Below are positions 23,675 to 35,050 of a stretch of DNA of 64,000 bases, piece after piece. The translations under genes and the position numbers were made by a program. The notes beneath the pieces were generated by a model that ran no database searches, had not been told where the DNA came from, and saw nothing but the letters and a program-made list of their open reading frames with translations. The stretch lies in assembly GCA_903813345.2 (NCBI GenBank), contig CAIIXF020000008.1:31150867-31214866 (forward strand), in the 5' to 3' direction. The stretch comes from Owenia fusiformis. Lineage: Eukaryota > Annelida > Polychaeta > Sabellida > Oweniidae. Position 1 is the first letter of the stretch. Every line of letters starts with the position of its first letter.

Positions 23675-26600
23675 ATGGGGAATACACAAGGCGGCACACA
23701 AAAACGACATTCCTCTGGGGATGACACCGCACCGTCAATGTTGGGCATCGGAGGAGAGGATGATTCATTTACCCGGAGAAACCGCATAATTTACCAGCCT
23801 CCGTCACTTGATGATCAAGATACATTATCACCAGGAGTTCTTACGGTAAAAAACATTGTACCTCAATATTTTCTTGATTGGTGAAAAACTGTTCAGTGTC
23901 CTAGTTCTGTCTGATATAAAAATGCACAGCAAACCACAGTAACTTATATCTCATCTGAGTATCCTAGTTCAACGTCGGTTAAACTCAATAACGGCATTCT
24001 TTACCATTAGGAATTATCTTGGCCGTTATTGAGTTTAACCTCCTTACTATTCTTTCCTTAGTCGCAAGTTCTGTGTCCATCGAAACCACTTTTCCTCAAT
24101 AAAATGCAACTGATACTTGACAATAATATAAAAACACATAGCATCAAGCGATTTAACACAATATTGTGTTAAATGTTCATTTATACTTGTAAAATGTGGC
24201 TACACTTACCCCCGGGGGGATCACTGTATATAAAACTCGACGGGGGTCCTAGGCTGAAGCCTCAAATATCAATAAGTTCCCATACCAATCTGTCAAATTT
24301 CAATATGTTCCCATACCAACCAAAATAACGCCCAAAGGGCATACCAAATGTCCAAATATAGGACCAATGCCATACCAAATGCCCAATTATAGGACCAATG
24401 CCATACCAAATGTCAAAATGTAGGACCAATGCCATACCAAATGTCCAAATATGGGACCAATGGGATCACGAAAAATCTCGCGAAACTTCATCAAAGCCTA
24501 TGATTGGTCCTCATTTCCCGGGAAAAGGGATAAAATTCAAATGTTGAAGGCCCTGGAAAAGAAAATACTTCGGGAAACGATCCAAAACAACTTCACATTT
24601 GCAACTACTGGACCAATGCCATACCACGAAAGTTAGGTAACGTATCTACAGCGACCATTCTCATACCAGAAGAGCAAAAGTCCGACCATTGCCATACCTC
24701 AGAAGTCAGAAATTTCCGGGCATTCCCATACCAAATCCTAAAATATGGGTCCATTGCCATACCAAACGTTGAAAAAGGTACCCCACATGCGCCGAGGATC
24801 CCCGTCAAGGTTTATATATAGTGAGTCCCCCGGGCACTTACCATTTTCTAAAATGACATGTCCCTCATTGTGTCTGTTCGTCCCCGTTAAAATTAAACTA
24901 TAGTGAAAAGAAATTGTTGTCAAATAGATTGATAATTATTATTGCGCATACTAGGGATAATACAATCAATTTTGAGGATAACAGATATCTTTGATTGATT
25001 TATATTGCACTTGTATACACATAGAATAGTTATTTATTGCAAACATGGTGCAGTGCCGCAATGACGGTTAACTTCTGATAAGATTTGCAATTTCGATGTT
25101 ACCAGAACTGACCGAAATTTTCGTTAATTCCAAACCTGTCTCTAATTTTTTCGTAATTAGCATCAATAAGGTCTTAATAGTGGAGATACGGGATGGTGTG
25201 AATTTATTCATAAGGTCTGTATGTATGATTAGATTACTTCTTTATGTAATATTACCATGTTTTTAGGGTTTAATTAGTTCTGCTTGTCTTAACAAGCGGA
25301 ACTATTAACTTTACGCACTTATGCCAAAATGACATTGGAGGTAAGACCTAGCCGGGGCCACAAGACATGTCGATAAAAAACGAGGCCCTAGGCTAGGTCT
25401 AATGTTGTAGGACTACTGAGTATCCTTGATCTGGTAAAGGCACGTTGTGCCTTGGAGACATTGAAATGATTCAAAAATCCTTTTCTGCTTTTAGACATGA
25501 TTGGATGGTTTGAAACCTTCTCTGATGATTTTATTTTCGAGATATGCATGAAGGTCTGTTTAGACTGAGGATTGAAAGTTATTTACAATCATTTTCACCT
25601 TATCTTTATTTCTATGAGCTGGAAGTGAATTTTCTTGTTGAGAAAATGCTGATAATGTTATTTTTATGTAACAGGGAAGTCAGAATGTTTCTTATAGAAA
25701 TCAAAGTAATCATTTCAAGATTATTAAGAAGCGTTTAAAATCTTATCAAAAGAAGAATTGAAATAAGTAAATCAGTTATGTATTACTGGCACAGAACACA
25801 CATCTGGTTTAGATTTTATTTATCCAAAAATATGTTAATTATGTGCTCGATATCTGCTTAAAGGGATATTTGTTACAATCCCATTTCTCTCTTGATAAAG
25901 TAGCTAATCCATTTTATGTACTATCTATATACTCGCTAAATCTTGCTCGCTAAATATCCAATTTTTAAGAAAGAGTGTAATAATATACCTAGAAAAGAGT
26001 ATTGGGGATAGCATTGAATAAAATGCATGAAAATCAGAAGATTCATTGACCTAGTTTTTTTTTATTTTTTAATGCACGTAATTGCCAATAAAAATATTTT
26101 TTATTTCTATTTACATGTCATATTTTTAGTCACAATCAAAGTTCACCCTATTACTTTCATTTCTTTTACTGGAAATTGTTAAAATTTGTACAAAAATAGC
26201 ATTTCTAAAAGTTGACCTTTAAATAACCCAGATTTCAAGGTCAAAATGTCAAAAATCTCAGAAATCACATTTTTAGTTGTAAGTTATACTTCCGCTTCAA
26301 TTCCACACCCATTTGTGCTTGTTTTCTAGGGGGGCTTAAAGGAGCCCTCACTGCCACCTGTCATTTGTCTGACTGAAGGGTAATTGGCCCAGGTTCCGGG
26401 GTAAATCATGCAATTAACAAGCTGGCTTGACATTCATTTCATTCATCTCAGATATGTAAACATGTTTATTCCAGGTACGTTTTCATGTTGTTAAGGTAGT
26501 GCCTGCCATACATTCACAGAAAATATGGAAAATTTCATTTTTAAAGCCTCAGAATGATGTTGAAATTCAACTGTCAACAATTTGCCTTTGAAAATTTGTG

Positions 26601-29600
26601 TCCTTATAGAATAATCACCGAACTGGCAGAAAGTAATTGAATGTTCATGTATCATTAGATGACTTAAGTACACTGCAGGGTGGTCCAAAAAAAAGTGAAC
26701 CCTTACAGCAAGTTTTATCTCACTTATAACTTGCACTACGGGTTAATATTCTCACATGTTTTAGAGGGAGGTCTAAAGTTTTTGTGGGTACCATAAAGGT
26801 CTTGCAAAAGTTACATGGCATCCAGAGCTCTCCTTAAGGCAAAATTACTCACAGGACCAACAGACTGACAGGTTGGAAGAGTTCACCTGTCCAGACCAAA
26901 AGTAGCCAGTCCCTGAACTCACTAATTTGGACCACCCTGTATAATAAACTGATGTTAAAACATGCCGTCTCTGTTTTGCAATTCTATTATGTCCCCATAA
27001 TCACAATGTGATTGATAAAGATCGAAAGATAAAATGAGAAGTATATCAGTTTGAAAATTCATTTTTGACCTTGCCTTATTTTCCTGATATGTGAACTTTG
27101 GGCTGAAAAATCAAAAAGTCACATGTAGTTTGTACTTGTAGTTTGTATGCATCTATGTCTTCCAGGCTATGGAGATCAGCGATGCTGACTTTGAACCATT
27201 TGCCAGGCCCAGAGCAAGCACAATCACATCCCACGCTGATATTCAACCCACAAAGCTTCCCACAGTTTTCAAGTGGGAGGGAGGGGGCAAGGACGTTTAT
27301 CTCTCTGGAAGTTACGATGGCTGGAAAACTAAAATTCCGATGGTTAAGAGGTCAGTGTATTACACATAACATCATGTGGCGAGTTCAAGGATACTAATTT
27401 ACTGTGAACGAACCCAGCATTGTGGTATTTTTGAAGAGGATTAATTTATACTAAATATTTAAACATGCATACAATATATGTATATTTCAACTGAATATTT
27501 TGTCTCCCTGGTAGAGTCAAATATTGGTGTAGTATTTTTTCACATAATTAATTATGATTGGGGGTTGATTTCAACACTGATTGTGTTATATCTCACATTT
27601 ATTATGTGTTTCAGTCACGGGGATTTCTACCAGATTCTTGAACTGCCCGAAGGTGACCATCAGTACAAGTTCTATGTTGATGGCGCTTGGAAGCATGACA
27701 ACACAAGGGTATGTTTCAAAATTGAGCCTGTCTTATGTCAAATATAGCCTCTGTAAATTACATGTAGTTTGTCATGTCATGTATAACCTATCGTATATCT
27801 CTTACATCAGATATTTTGTAATTTTTTGGGCTGGATGTTATGTTCACCAAATACTACTCGTGATTAAAATTTTATTACTATTTCATTGTTATTTTTACAT
27901 GTACAATACTTATATGACATCAATCTCCTCAGCATTGAAGTAACTTCTTACCACATCTAGTTGGGGCAATTAATATCATTGAAATCGTAAACTTCAAGAA
28001 ATTAAGAATTTTGCACCAACTGGAGGAGAAATCCTGGCGAGATTGCTGTATAAGTACAGGGGTCTATAGGCAAAACAAATTATAACTGGAAAAATCTTTG
28101 GGAATTTTAACATTGAAAAAGTTGCTAAATTCCACGAACAAGAATAAATGTTGGTGAGCAAACCAGGAAAAATCACTCATTGCCTGCCGCTGATGAAACC
28201 CCTGTATAAACATTTTTCGTTGTTGGTTGTGGGATAACATTTTGTCGTATATGTATAATCTCTTTCAGCCATTAATTCCCAATAACCTTGGCAGCCATAA
28301 CAACCTTATAAACGTAAAGCAGTCAGATTTTGAAGTTTTCGAGGCTCTTGCAGTGGACAGTAGTGCAGCTGAAAAAAAGATGAGTAAGTTACACAATGAG
28401 ATACTTGCATATGCCATCGTTCGTAAATATTAATTTAGAGCACTGTGTTTTGGTTTAACGGAAGAGAATCTGGTATGATAGATTCACCTTATGAAGAGAA
28501 AATACAGACTTGCAAAAAAAAATTATAATGGAATTTTTTCGACATTTTCTTTTTTGCTACAACTTTCCTCTTTTTGTTGAAAATATTGGAGCAGAAATAA
28601 TTGAGATCAAAGATCTGGAGATTAAATAATAATCTGATGATGCAAAGAAACAAAACTTCAATGTGCTCTAGAATTGATATTTTCGAGACTCTTTGTGCTT
28701 TTTTGAGTGTGATTGTTTACATTTTGGTTTGTTTTGATTTGATGCAGCGGACAATTCCAAATGATCTTGGATCTACGAATAATATTGTAACGGTCACACC
28801 ATCAGATTTTGAGGTATTTGAAGCCTTAAATACTGACTGTGAGACAGTTAAAACAAGTAAGTTAGACATTAGGAAATGCATGTTCGTACAAAATTGAGGT
28901 TTTGGCATTTCTTGGGAGGACTTGGGCTTGAAATGCATCTTTGTTATGAATCACAACTTTTCGTGAGGCTTCTCATGGTGTGAAGAAATATAATTTAAAG
29001 GTAGATAAATGTTACAATAGCTATGGCATTGTGGGTAATATCATCCCTTGGAAATATGCAGAACTGTAGGTGCTAGGGTAATGTCATCCTTTGGTATGAA
29101 AGACCCCCACTAATCTTGAAGTTGAATTTAATGTGCTTTCAAATCTAAATATGGTGGAGATTTGTTGTTCGTAAATTTTCGCGGGTCCTAACTTCCTTTG
29201 TTGTTTGTTAGGGGATTGTGGGTATTTTTGAAGAATCGTTACATTTTGTCATCAACGTATTTCCCAAACACTTAAAATGTTCATGATCAGTATAAAAAAC
29301 GTTAAATATATTAGTATGATTTGAATCATCCTTAGGATTAAGAATATGAATCTTTTTGGGCACCCCGATCACCCAGTTAACTATGTGGACCATTCATCCA
29401 TAACATATACATATGTCTTTATGTGAAGAAAGATGTCCATAAACTGTGGCAATGTTTATAGGTATCAAATGATTAAATCATAAAGATTTACAACTTGCTA
29501 GATATGGCACATATCAAACCCTGATTTAAGTTTTATATCTAAATCCCTTTAGTTATTATGAAGAACTCCGATCATTTTCAAATGCATTTTCATTTAGTAG

Positions 29601-32600
29601 GACTTGTATAGATGGCAGTTCAATAGTTGTTGTTACTTCGCCATCTTTTGTCAGTCCTGATGTCAAAGAAGAAATAAAATATCCACAGTAAAGCTTCCAT
29701 TTTGAAATGATCTGAAAATCTATCTAGGTGTTTTATTATTATAATACATATATGTATTGTATTTAATGCTTGATGATTTATTTAATTATTTTATTTTCGT
29801 AGCATCATCTTCCCGAGAACGAGAGAGTAAGTATTCTGTTCACCAGGTGGCGCTTCACTTTCTCACTGATGCTACTATTCCCGAATTCCTTGTGTCGTCA
29901 TTGGTCATGTTAAAAATTATGAATGTAAAAATGCATGAAAAAAGCAGTGATTTCCCCAGGATTTTTTCTCAGGTGGGTGTAAAATTCTCATTTTCCAATT
30001 CAGACCAAAATTATGCCAATTTTTCATGATTTTTCTCATTTTCATGTGGGTGCAAATGGGTTTTCAGGTGGGTGCAAGCCTATTTTCAAAATCTAAGGTG
30101 GGTGCTGCGCCCACTTGCTTTAATGCTGGGGAGATCACTGAAGCAAGAACATTACAATTTCCAGATGTAAAGTAAATACAATATTTTATTCCATGATGGT
30201 GAAATTCCCTGCAATCTGATTGGTCCATGTGACTTAAATATATCCTGTATTTACACGCACCTTCCACTTAGCATTGGATACAGAGTGAAAATGACGTCAG
30301 CGTTGGGATACGGTCCAGTATCCCAAAGCCCCAGATTTCCATCCAGGATATGACTATTACTGAAAAAATCAATGGCGATCTGTTTATATTTGCTAATATT
30401 TGCATTTTGCTAGAAATATCTGATTTGAATATCAGGAAATGATACGGTGATCACCACAATTTATTATTTTAGGATAAAAAACACTCATCTGTAATTATAA
30501 AAAAATCAGTATGAAGCGTGCATATTGTTTTCATGAACTAGTAAAAATCCAATATGGCAGACGAAAGTCGAAAAAACGTTTCGTTACACTGTTCCAGCTG
30601 ATGAAATTGAAGAAAAATGTTGAAGAAAATCAAACGTATCGTATAATACAATAAATGCAAAACAACAAGGCTGAAAAGATTTTGAAGGAATATCGATGTA
30701 AAATATTTTTGAGGTGAGAAGGTTGATCTGTTTCTCCGGTCCCAAGCCAAGGAAATGGACTTGATTTAGGGGAGTTTTATCTGAGTAATCATGGAATAAA
30801 AACGTTATTCAATGATTTCTTGTGAAATACAGAAAATATTCTTCCCTTGAACGTCTGTATTTCACTCTGCTAGCGCATCGTGAAATACGACCTTCTCGGG
30901 AAGAATATTTTCTGTATTTCGCTTGAATCATTGAATAACTTATAATATTAAATATAAAACTACAATAAACCCAGTTTCATTGAAACATAACAGAGAAATT
31001 AAGTAAAACCAACATGACCTTGATGACCTTTCCTTGAGCTGCAACTATGCGCTTTAAAGTGGCACTGGCTCCTATACTGCAAATCATCATTGGAATACGT
31101 TGGATGTACATTATTACATGCCTTTAAGGTTTATACATTCTGTTATGAAGCCCATTTTCAGTGAATACTGCCAAAGTGATGGATTATCACTATGGAATTC
31201 AGTTCAGTTTAGAATAAATATCATTTCTACATCTTTGGTTGTAGGTGCAAAACTATTGAGAACTTTTTATAGATTTTGAGGAGTTGAATTTTTATATATT
31301 GTTTTCGTGGAACAAATGTTAACAGAATCACAACTTTTTTTGATTTTCATCATTTATTTTGGATGAAATGATAAAAGACAGTGCCCCTTTAAGTTATTAT
31401 TATTTTCTGTTAAGTTATTTAATGGCACATCACCCTTTAAAACATAGAAGTACAATAAAGTAATGCAAAATCTGTATGCATTATCATTTTCCCAAGAGTA
31501 GATAACAGGAAATATATGATTCTTATGCAATTTTTGAATGAGTATTGGTAAATATTTCATTTTAGTGCCAACTCGAGTGATATGAAATCAGTTGTGTATT
31601 TTTTAGCCAATCAGAATTCTTGAATTCAAGCTAGGGTATAATAATATTTTATGGCAGACAAAAATTCACAAATGAGGGAAAATATACTGCACAATAAATT
31701 TTAACAAGTTAAAGTTAACAATAATAATAATATCTATAAAATTAATAGGAGGCCCCCCGTTGGGGCCTCCTAATTAAGAGGAAGATAATGAAAAAATAGA
31801 TAAGGCTCATAGAAGATACGAAAGTTGGTCTTTGAGCCTCTTTTAGAGTATACACCTTCTATCTTTCATCTGAGTAATTTTCTGAAACTTCTTGGTCTTT
31901 CCTCTAAACTTTTCTAATAAAGTCCGATACAGTCTGATCTGCACTCTAAAATCCTGAAGTAAAGCATTGTATGATTGGTGATTGTGAAAGAAGATACAAA
32001 AGTTGGACTTTGAGCCTCTTAGATTATAGACCTATCTTTCATCTGAGTAATTTCTGAAACTTTTGGGTCTTTCCACCAAACTTTTCTAATTAAGTCCGAT
32101 ACAGTCTGATATGCACTCTAAAATCCTGAAGTAAAGCATTGTATAATTGGTGATGGTGAAAAAAGATAAGGCTCATAGAAAATACGCAAGTTGGACTTTG
32201 AACCATTTAGATTATAGACCTTCTATCTTTCATCTGAGTAATTTTCTGAAACTTCTGGGTCTTTCCACCAAACTTTATTAAGTCTGATACAACCTGATCT
32301 GCACTCTGAGATCATGGTACACTACCATTGGTTATTAAGTAACTTATGGTACCATTGCCAATAAAATAATGTATGGTAGCATTTGTGATAAAATATTGTA
32401 TGATACCATTGGTGATGGTGTGTCATATGGTACCATTGGTAAAGTGTTTATTGTACCATTGGTGATAATGTATTGTATGATACCATTGTTGATAAAGTAT
32501 TTTATGATACCATCCGTGATACTGTTTCTTGTGGTACCATTGATGATAATGTATTGTATTATTGTATGTATTGTATGGTAACATTGACAATAAAGTATTG

Positions 32601-34021
32601 TAGGGGTGCCATTCAAATTGCTTCATATCTGGCTAGCTCAATGCACATTCCTTTAAATTGATCATCCTTATAGCATTTTGCTTCCATGGTTGAAATGGCA
32701 ATCATGACCAAAGGAAGGATATCTTTAAGAAATATGATGAGCTATAATTCTGCAGTTATTCTTATTTTAGAGTGACAACATTTTATGTTATTTAACAAAT
32801 AATCTACTGATACAATTGTGACGAAGTTAGTGCAAGTCATTTTTCTAAAGCTATTTAATAGCTTTCTATGTGCAATCAACTACATACTTTAAGCTGTAAC
32901 TATTTATAAAAAGCCTTTATATATTTAGTCAAATTTCTCGAGCCTGCTTTGATCTGCATGAGCGATTCCTTTGAAGCGCAAAATTGCTTTTTACAATTCT
33001 CAAGATGGAATAAATCAGTGGAATCAGCAAGGAATAAAGTAAATATACATGTAGTTAAACTAAACTACACTCATCTACTGTTGTAAAAGGTCATTCACTA
33101 CACTAGCTTGAGTTATGAATATTTTAGCAGAGCTCAATACTTCACCATTACCTCCTACAGTTCATCTTGAATGTTTTCAGCTCTCTCTGGCTCGCCCCCT
33201 GGGGACTACAATCAGATTATACCTCAGAGAAGACCGGATCACAAGCACACAGGACCCCCTATTCTACCCCCTCATCTACTGCAAGTTATACTGAATAAGG
33301 ATACACCTGCTCATGTGAGTTTTTCTAACATCATATTTTTGATATTTAGTTAGACATACAGTCATTTTGCAGTAATCTCCCCAGCATTAAAGCAAGCAAG
33401 TGGGAGCAGCACCCAACTGAGATTTTGAAAATAGCCTTGCACTCACCTGTAAATCCATTTGCACCCACTCGAAAATGAGAAAAATCATGAAAGATTACCA
33501 TATTTTGACCAATTTTGGTCTGTATTTTGAAAATGAGAATTTTGCACCTACCTGAGAAAAAATCCTTTTCGATTACATTCACTTTAATTTTTAATATTTC
33601 CATTAAAAGAGCTCTATCTATACAATACACTTTTACAATCTCTTTTTCCAGTGTGAACCTACACTCTTACCAGAGCCAAACCACGTCATGTTAAACCATT
33701 TATATGCTCTGTCTATCAAGGTAAGTTCAGTTATTAAACTGATATCATGCCACATTTGTTATTGAAAGTCACTAGATTATCTCTTTACTTTATAATGTAA
33801 TTTTTTATGAGCATGATCAGTAGGTCGCAATATTTTGCATCTTTTGGCCAAAATTAGATTAGCCTATCCCATTATTTTCCTTTACTTGCTATGGATAACT
33901 TATTGTGTATGATGTATTGAACTCTTGATCATTTGTGTTATAGGATGGTGTTATGGTCCTTAGTGCCACCCATAGATACAGGAAGAAATATGTCACAACT
34001 CTGCTTTACAAGCCAATTTAA
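23675..34021 (+). CDS. PRKAB: AMP-activated protein kinase beta subunit, complete gene
   Basis: Exons are 23675-23845, 27166-27350, 27615-27708, then 28269-28383 or 28748-28856, 29803-29826, 33181-33314, 33652-33720 and 33944-34021. All junctions are GT-AG with matching phases. The product is 289 or 287 residues (human beta1 270, beta2 272). It scaffolds the alpha and gamma subunits of the AMPK energy sensor. The start MGNTQGG fits N-myristoylation. The carbohydrate-binding module (about 88-166) keeps its glycogen contacts W110, K137, W144, L157 and N161. The C-terminal domain is nearly identical to vertebrates: PPILPPHLLQVILNKDT, LLPEPNHVMLNHLYALSIK and YVTTLLYKPI. Lys111 stands where vertebrates have the Ser108 autophosphorylation site. 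Introns carry several MITEs and minisatellites. Confidence 0.97.
24211..24834. mobile_element. Inverted-repeat transposon with 8 bp TSD and internal minisatellite
   Basis: It begins CCCGGGGGGATCACTGTATATAA and, read from the other end, CCCGGGGGACTCACTATATATAA. The inverted repeats are about 45 bp. It is flanked by identical CACTTACC at 24203-24210 and 24835-24842. The interior, about 24260-24780, is a tandem array of GGACCAATGCCATACCAAA units. An 8 bp duplication is typical of hAT-like elements. It lies in AMPK beta intron 1. Confidence 0.9.
25345..25401. repeat. Imperfect hairpin
   Basis: AGACCTAGCCGGGGCC pairs with GGCCCTAGGCTAGGTCT across a 24-base loop. It is probably a remnant of a small foldback element, in AMPK beta intron 1. 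Confidence 0.6.
26676..26939. mobile_element. MITE with CAGGGTGGTCCAAA termini
   Basis: The left end CAGGGTGGTCCAAAAA and the right end TTTGGACCACCCTG are inverted. The termini resemble mariner-type ends (CAGGGTGG). A TA follows the right end, but no clear TA precedes the left end. A related fragment, AGGGTGGCCCAAAAA, occurs near 35247. It is in AMPK beta intron 1 and non-coding. Confidence 0.7.
28269..28383 (+). CDS. AMPK beta exon 4a, first of two alternative exons
   Basis: Length is 115 bases, phase 0 to phase 1, between CTCTTTCAG and ATGA|GTAAGT. It encodes LIPNNLGSHNNLINV and SDFEVFEALAVD. This is the end of the carbohydrate-binding module, with the Leu and Asn that contact glycogen, plus the helix (FEVFEAL) that in vertebrate structures packs on the kinase C-helix. 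Confidence 0.95.
28748..28856 (+). CDS. AMPK beta exon 4b, second of two alternative exons
   Basis: Length is 109 bases, phase 0 to phase 1, between TTTGATGCAG and ACAA|GTAAGT. It encodes TIPNDLGSTNNIVTV and SDFEVFEALNTD, matching exon 4a at 19 of the first 30 residues. Joined after exon 4a it would be read out of frame and stop within six codons. It must therefore replace 4a, not follow it. Confidence 0.93.
29803..29826 (+). CDS. AMPK beta exon 5, 24-base microexon
   Basis: It has a T-rich tract and TTCGTAG before it and GAGA|GTAAGT after it, phase 1 to phase 1. With the flanking bases it adds the eight residues TSSSRERE to the linker between the carbohydrate module and the C-terminal domain. 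Skipping it keeps the frame, so it may be a cassette exon. Confidence 0.7.
29945..30140 (+). mobile_element. MITE of the CAGTGATTTCCCCAG family, copy A
   Basis: The ends CAGTGATTTCCCCAG and CTGGGGAGATCACTG are inverted. The body has AGGTGGGTGCAA repeats. The copy at 33370-33577 is similar but in the opposite orientation. It lies in AMPK beta intron 5. Confidence 0.85.
30804..30939. mobile_element. Foldback MITE with GTTATTCAATGATT termini
   Basis: GTTATTCAATGATT at the left pairs with AATCATTGAATAAC at the right. Further in, GAAATACAGAAAATATTCTTCCC pairs with its complement at 30899-30925. The loop is short. It is in AMPK beta intron 5. The foldback at 48518-48659 has similar termini. Confidence 0.85.
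31743..31777. repeat. GC-rich hairpin
   Basis: TTAATAGGAGGCCCC pairs with GGGGCCTCCTAATTAA around a short loop. It resembles a strong stem in the AMPK beta pre-mRNA, intron 5; its function is unknown. Confidence 0.6.
31783..32330. repeat. Tandem repeat of about 180 bp, three copies
   Basis: Each copy contains AAGTTGG.CTTTGA, ATCTTTCATCTGAGTAA and AAGTC(C/T)GATAC segments. They start at about 31790, 31985 and 32156. The array runs directly into the next minisatellite. It lies in AMPK beta intron 5. Confidence 0.85.
32331..32605. repeat. Minisatellite of about 28-30 bp
   Basis: Degenerate copies of GTATGATACCATTGGTGATAA. Open frames on both strands here are repeat artefacts. Confidence 0.85.
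33370..33577 (-). mobile_element. MITE of the CAGTGATTTCCCCAG family, copy B
   Basis: It is an inverted copy of the element at 29945-30140. It starts CAGTAATCTCCCCAGC and contains AAAATGAGAAAAATCATG and TTTTGCACC. The far end is degenerate. It lies in AMPK beta intron 6, so the two copies flank exon 6 in opposite orientations. Confidence 0.8.
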
Positions 34022-34074
34022 TTGCAGTACAGAGGAAAGATCAGGTCAACACTAACTAAGCTATATAATAACGA

Positions 34075-34440
34075 TTACTAGCCATGAACTAGAAAGACTA
34101 AGGATAACAAGCAGAATACTAGGAATTAATATGAAAACTAGTGAATACTAGTAAAACTAGTAATTACTACACTAATTAGTACCAAAATTAGTTGATCAAT
34201 GAGTACATAAACTAGATTTAAGTTCCTAAACTAGTAATTACTAGAAATTGGTACCAAATCCAGTAATGAATAGTAAATACATGTAGTACCAAACTAAGTA
34301 TTACTAAGTATAAAATCTAGAAATTAGTACTGAAACTAGTTATTACTGTACCAGATTAATATGGAAACTAGTAATGAGTACCAATTAGTACTACAACTAG
34401 TTATTACTATGTATTATTAGTACCAAAACTAGTAATTATT
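34075..34440. repeat. Minisatellite based on ACTAGTAATTAGTACC
   Basis: Degenerate short units (AACTAGTAATTACTAGTACCA and variants) are repeated about 15 times. The array starts some 50 bases after the AMPK beta stop codon and may form part of its 3' UTR. Confidence 0.8.
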
Positions 34441-34939
34441 TTTGAAAAGCAGCAAATATGAACAGTCTGTTTTGCTATCTTTTTAGTTTAGTGAAAGGAC
34501 ACTATGTGCTAATATTTATTTGCCATAATTGTTAAAAGGAGCCCATTGATGAACTGCAACGGGACGAAGCATATCCATATATAAGTGTATCATCGTCATC
34601 CTCCGATCACAGGGCTTCAAAATCCAGAATATATTTTTTCTTTTTACCCCCTGCGATAAGCAGTTAGCATTTCCCCGATTAAGAACTCGCAATCTGATTG
34701 GCTGTCGCAACACTGCCACAGAAATCATGTATAAGTCATTGCGCATAATTAGATCACGTGATTCAGTTTAATCAGGCGCTTCCAAATTGGTTATAGCAGG
34801 GGGAAGAAGGAGGTACAGATTCTGGATACCTGCTTAGGAGGATGATCATCGTCTGAAATGATGTTTACAAAAGAAATTGGTGTGAAAGAACATAATTGGA
34901 TAAGAACTCTGAATATTATTATGTCACAACCAGAAGTGG

Positions 34940-35050
34940 TGACATACTTTATAGTCTCAAACTTTCTTATGGATGGTGTTTGGTGGGTGGCATTCAGCGT
35001 CTGTAACAAAGGGCAGGTGGTGACATTTGCATGTCGATGCTTTCATGAAT
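34940..35050 (+). repeat. Dispersed repeat, copy 1 of 3
   Basis: It shares GTGGTGACATA, TGGATGGTGTT and AGCGTCTGTAACAAA.GGCAGG with the copy at 37190-37365. A weaker copy lies at 63725-63800. The termini were not resolved. Confidence 0.6.

Noticed and set aside
32344-32661. Four overlapping open frames on both strands
   Set aside because: All are translations of one minisatellite in an AMPK beta intron.
33160-33180. An upstream acceptor (CTCCTACAG) for AMPK beta exon 6
   Set aside because: It would put exon 6 in the wrong phase and, in the coding frame, add an in-frame TGA. The acceptor at 33180 (GTTTTCAG) fits both phase and homology.
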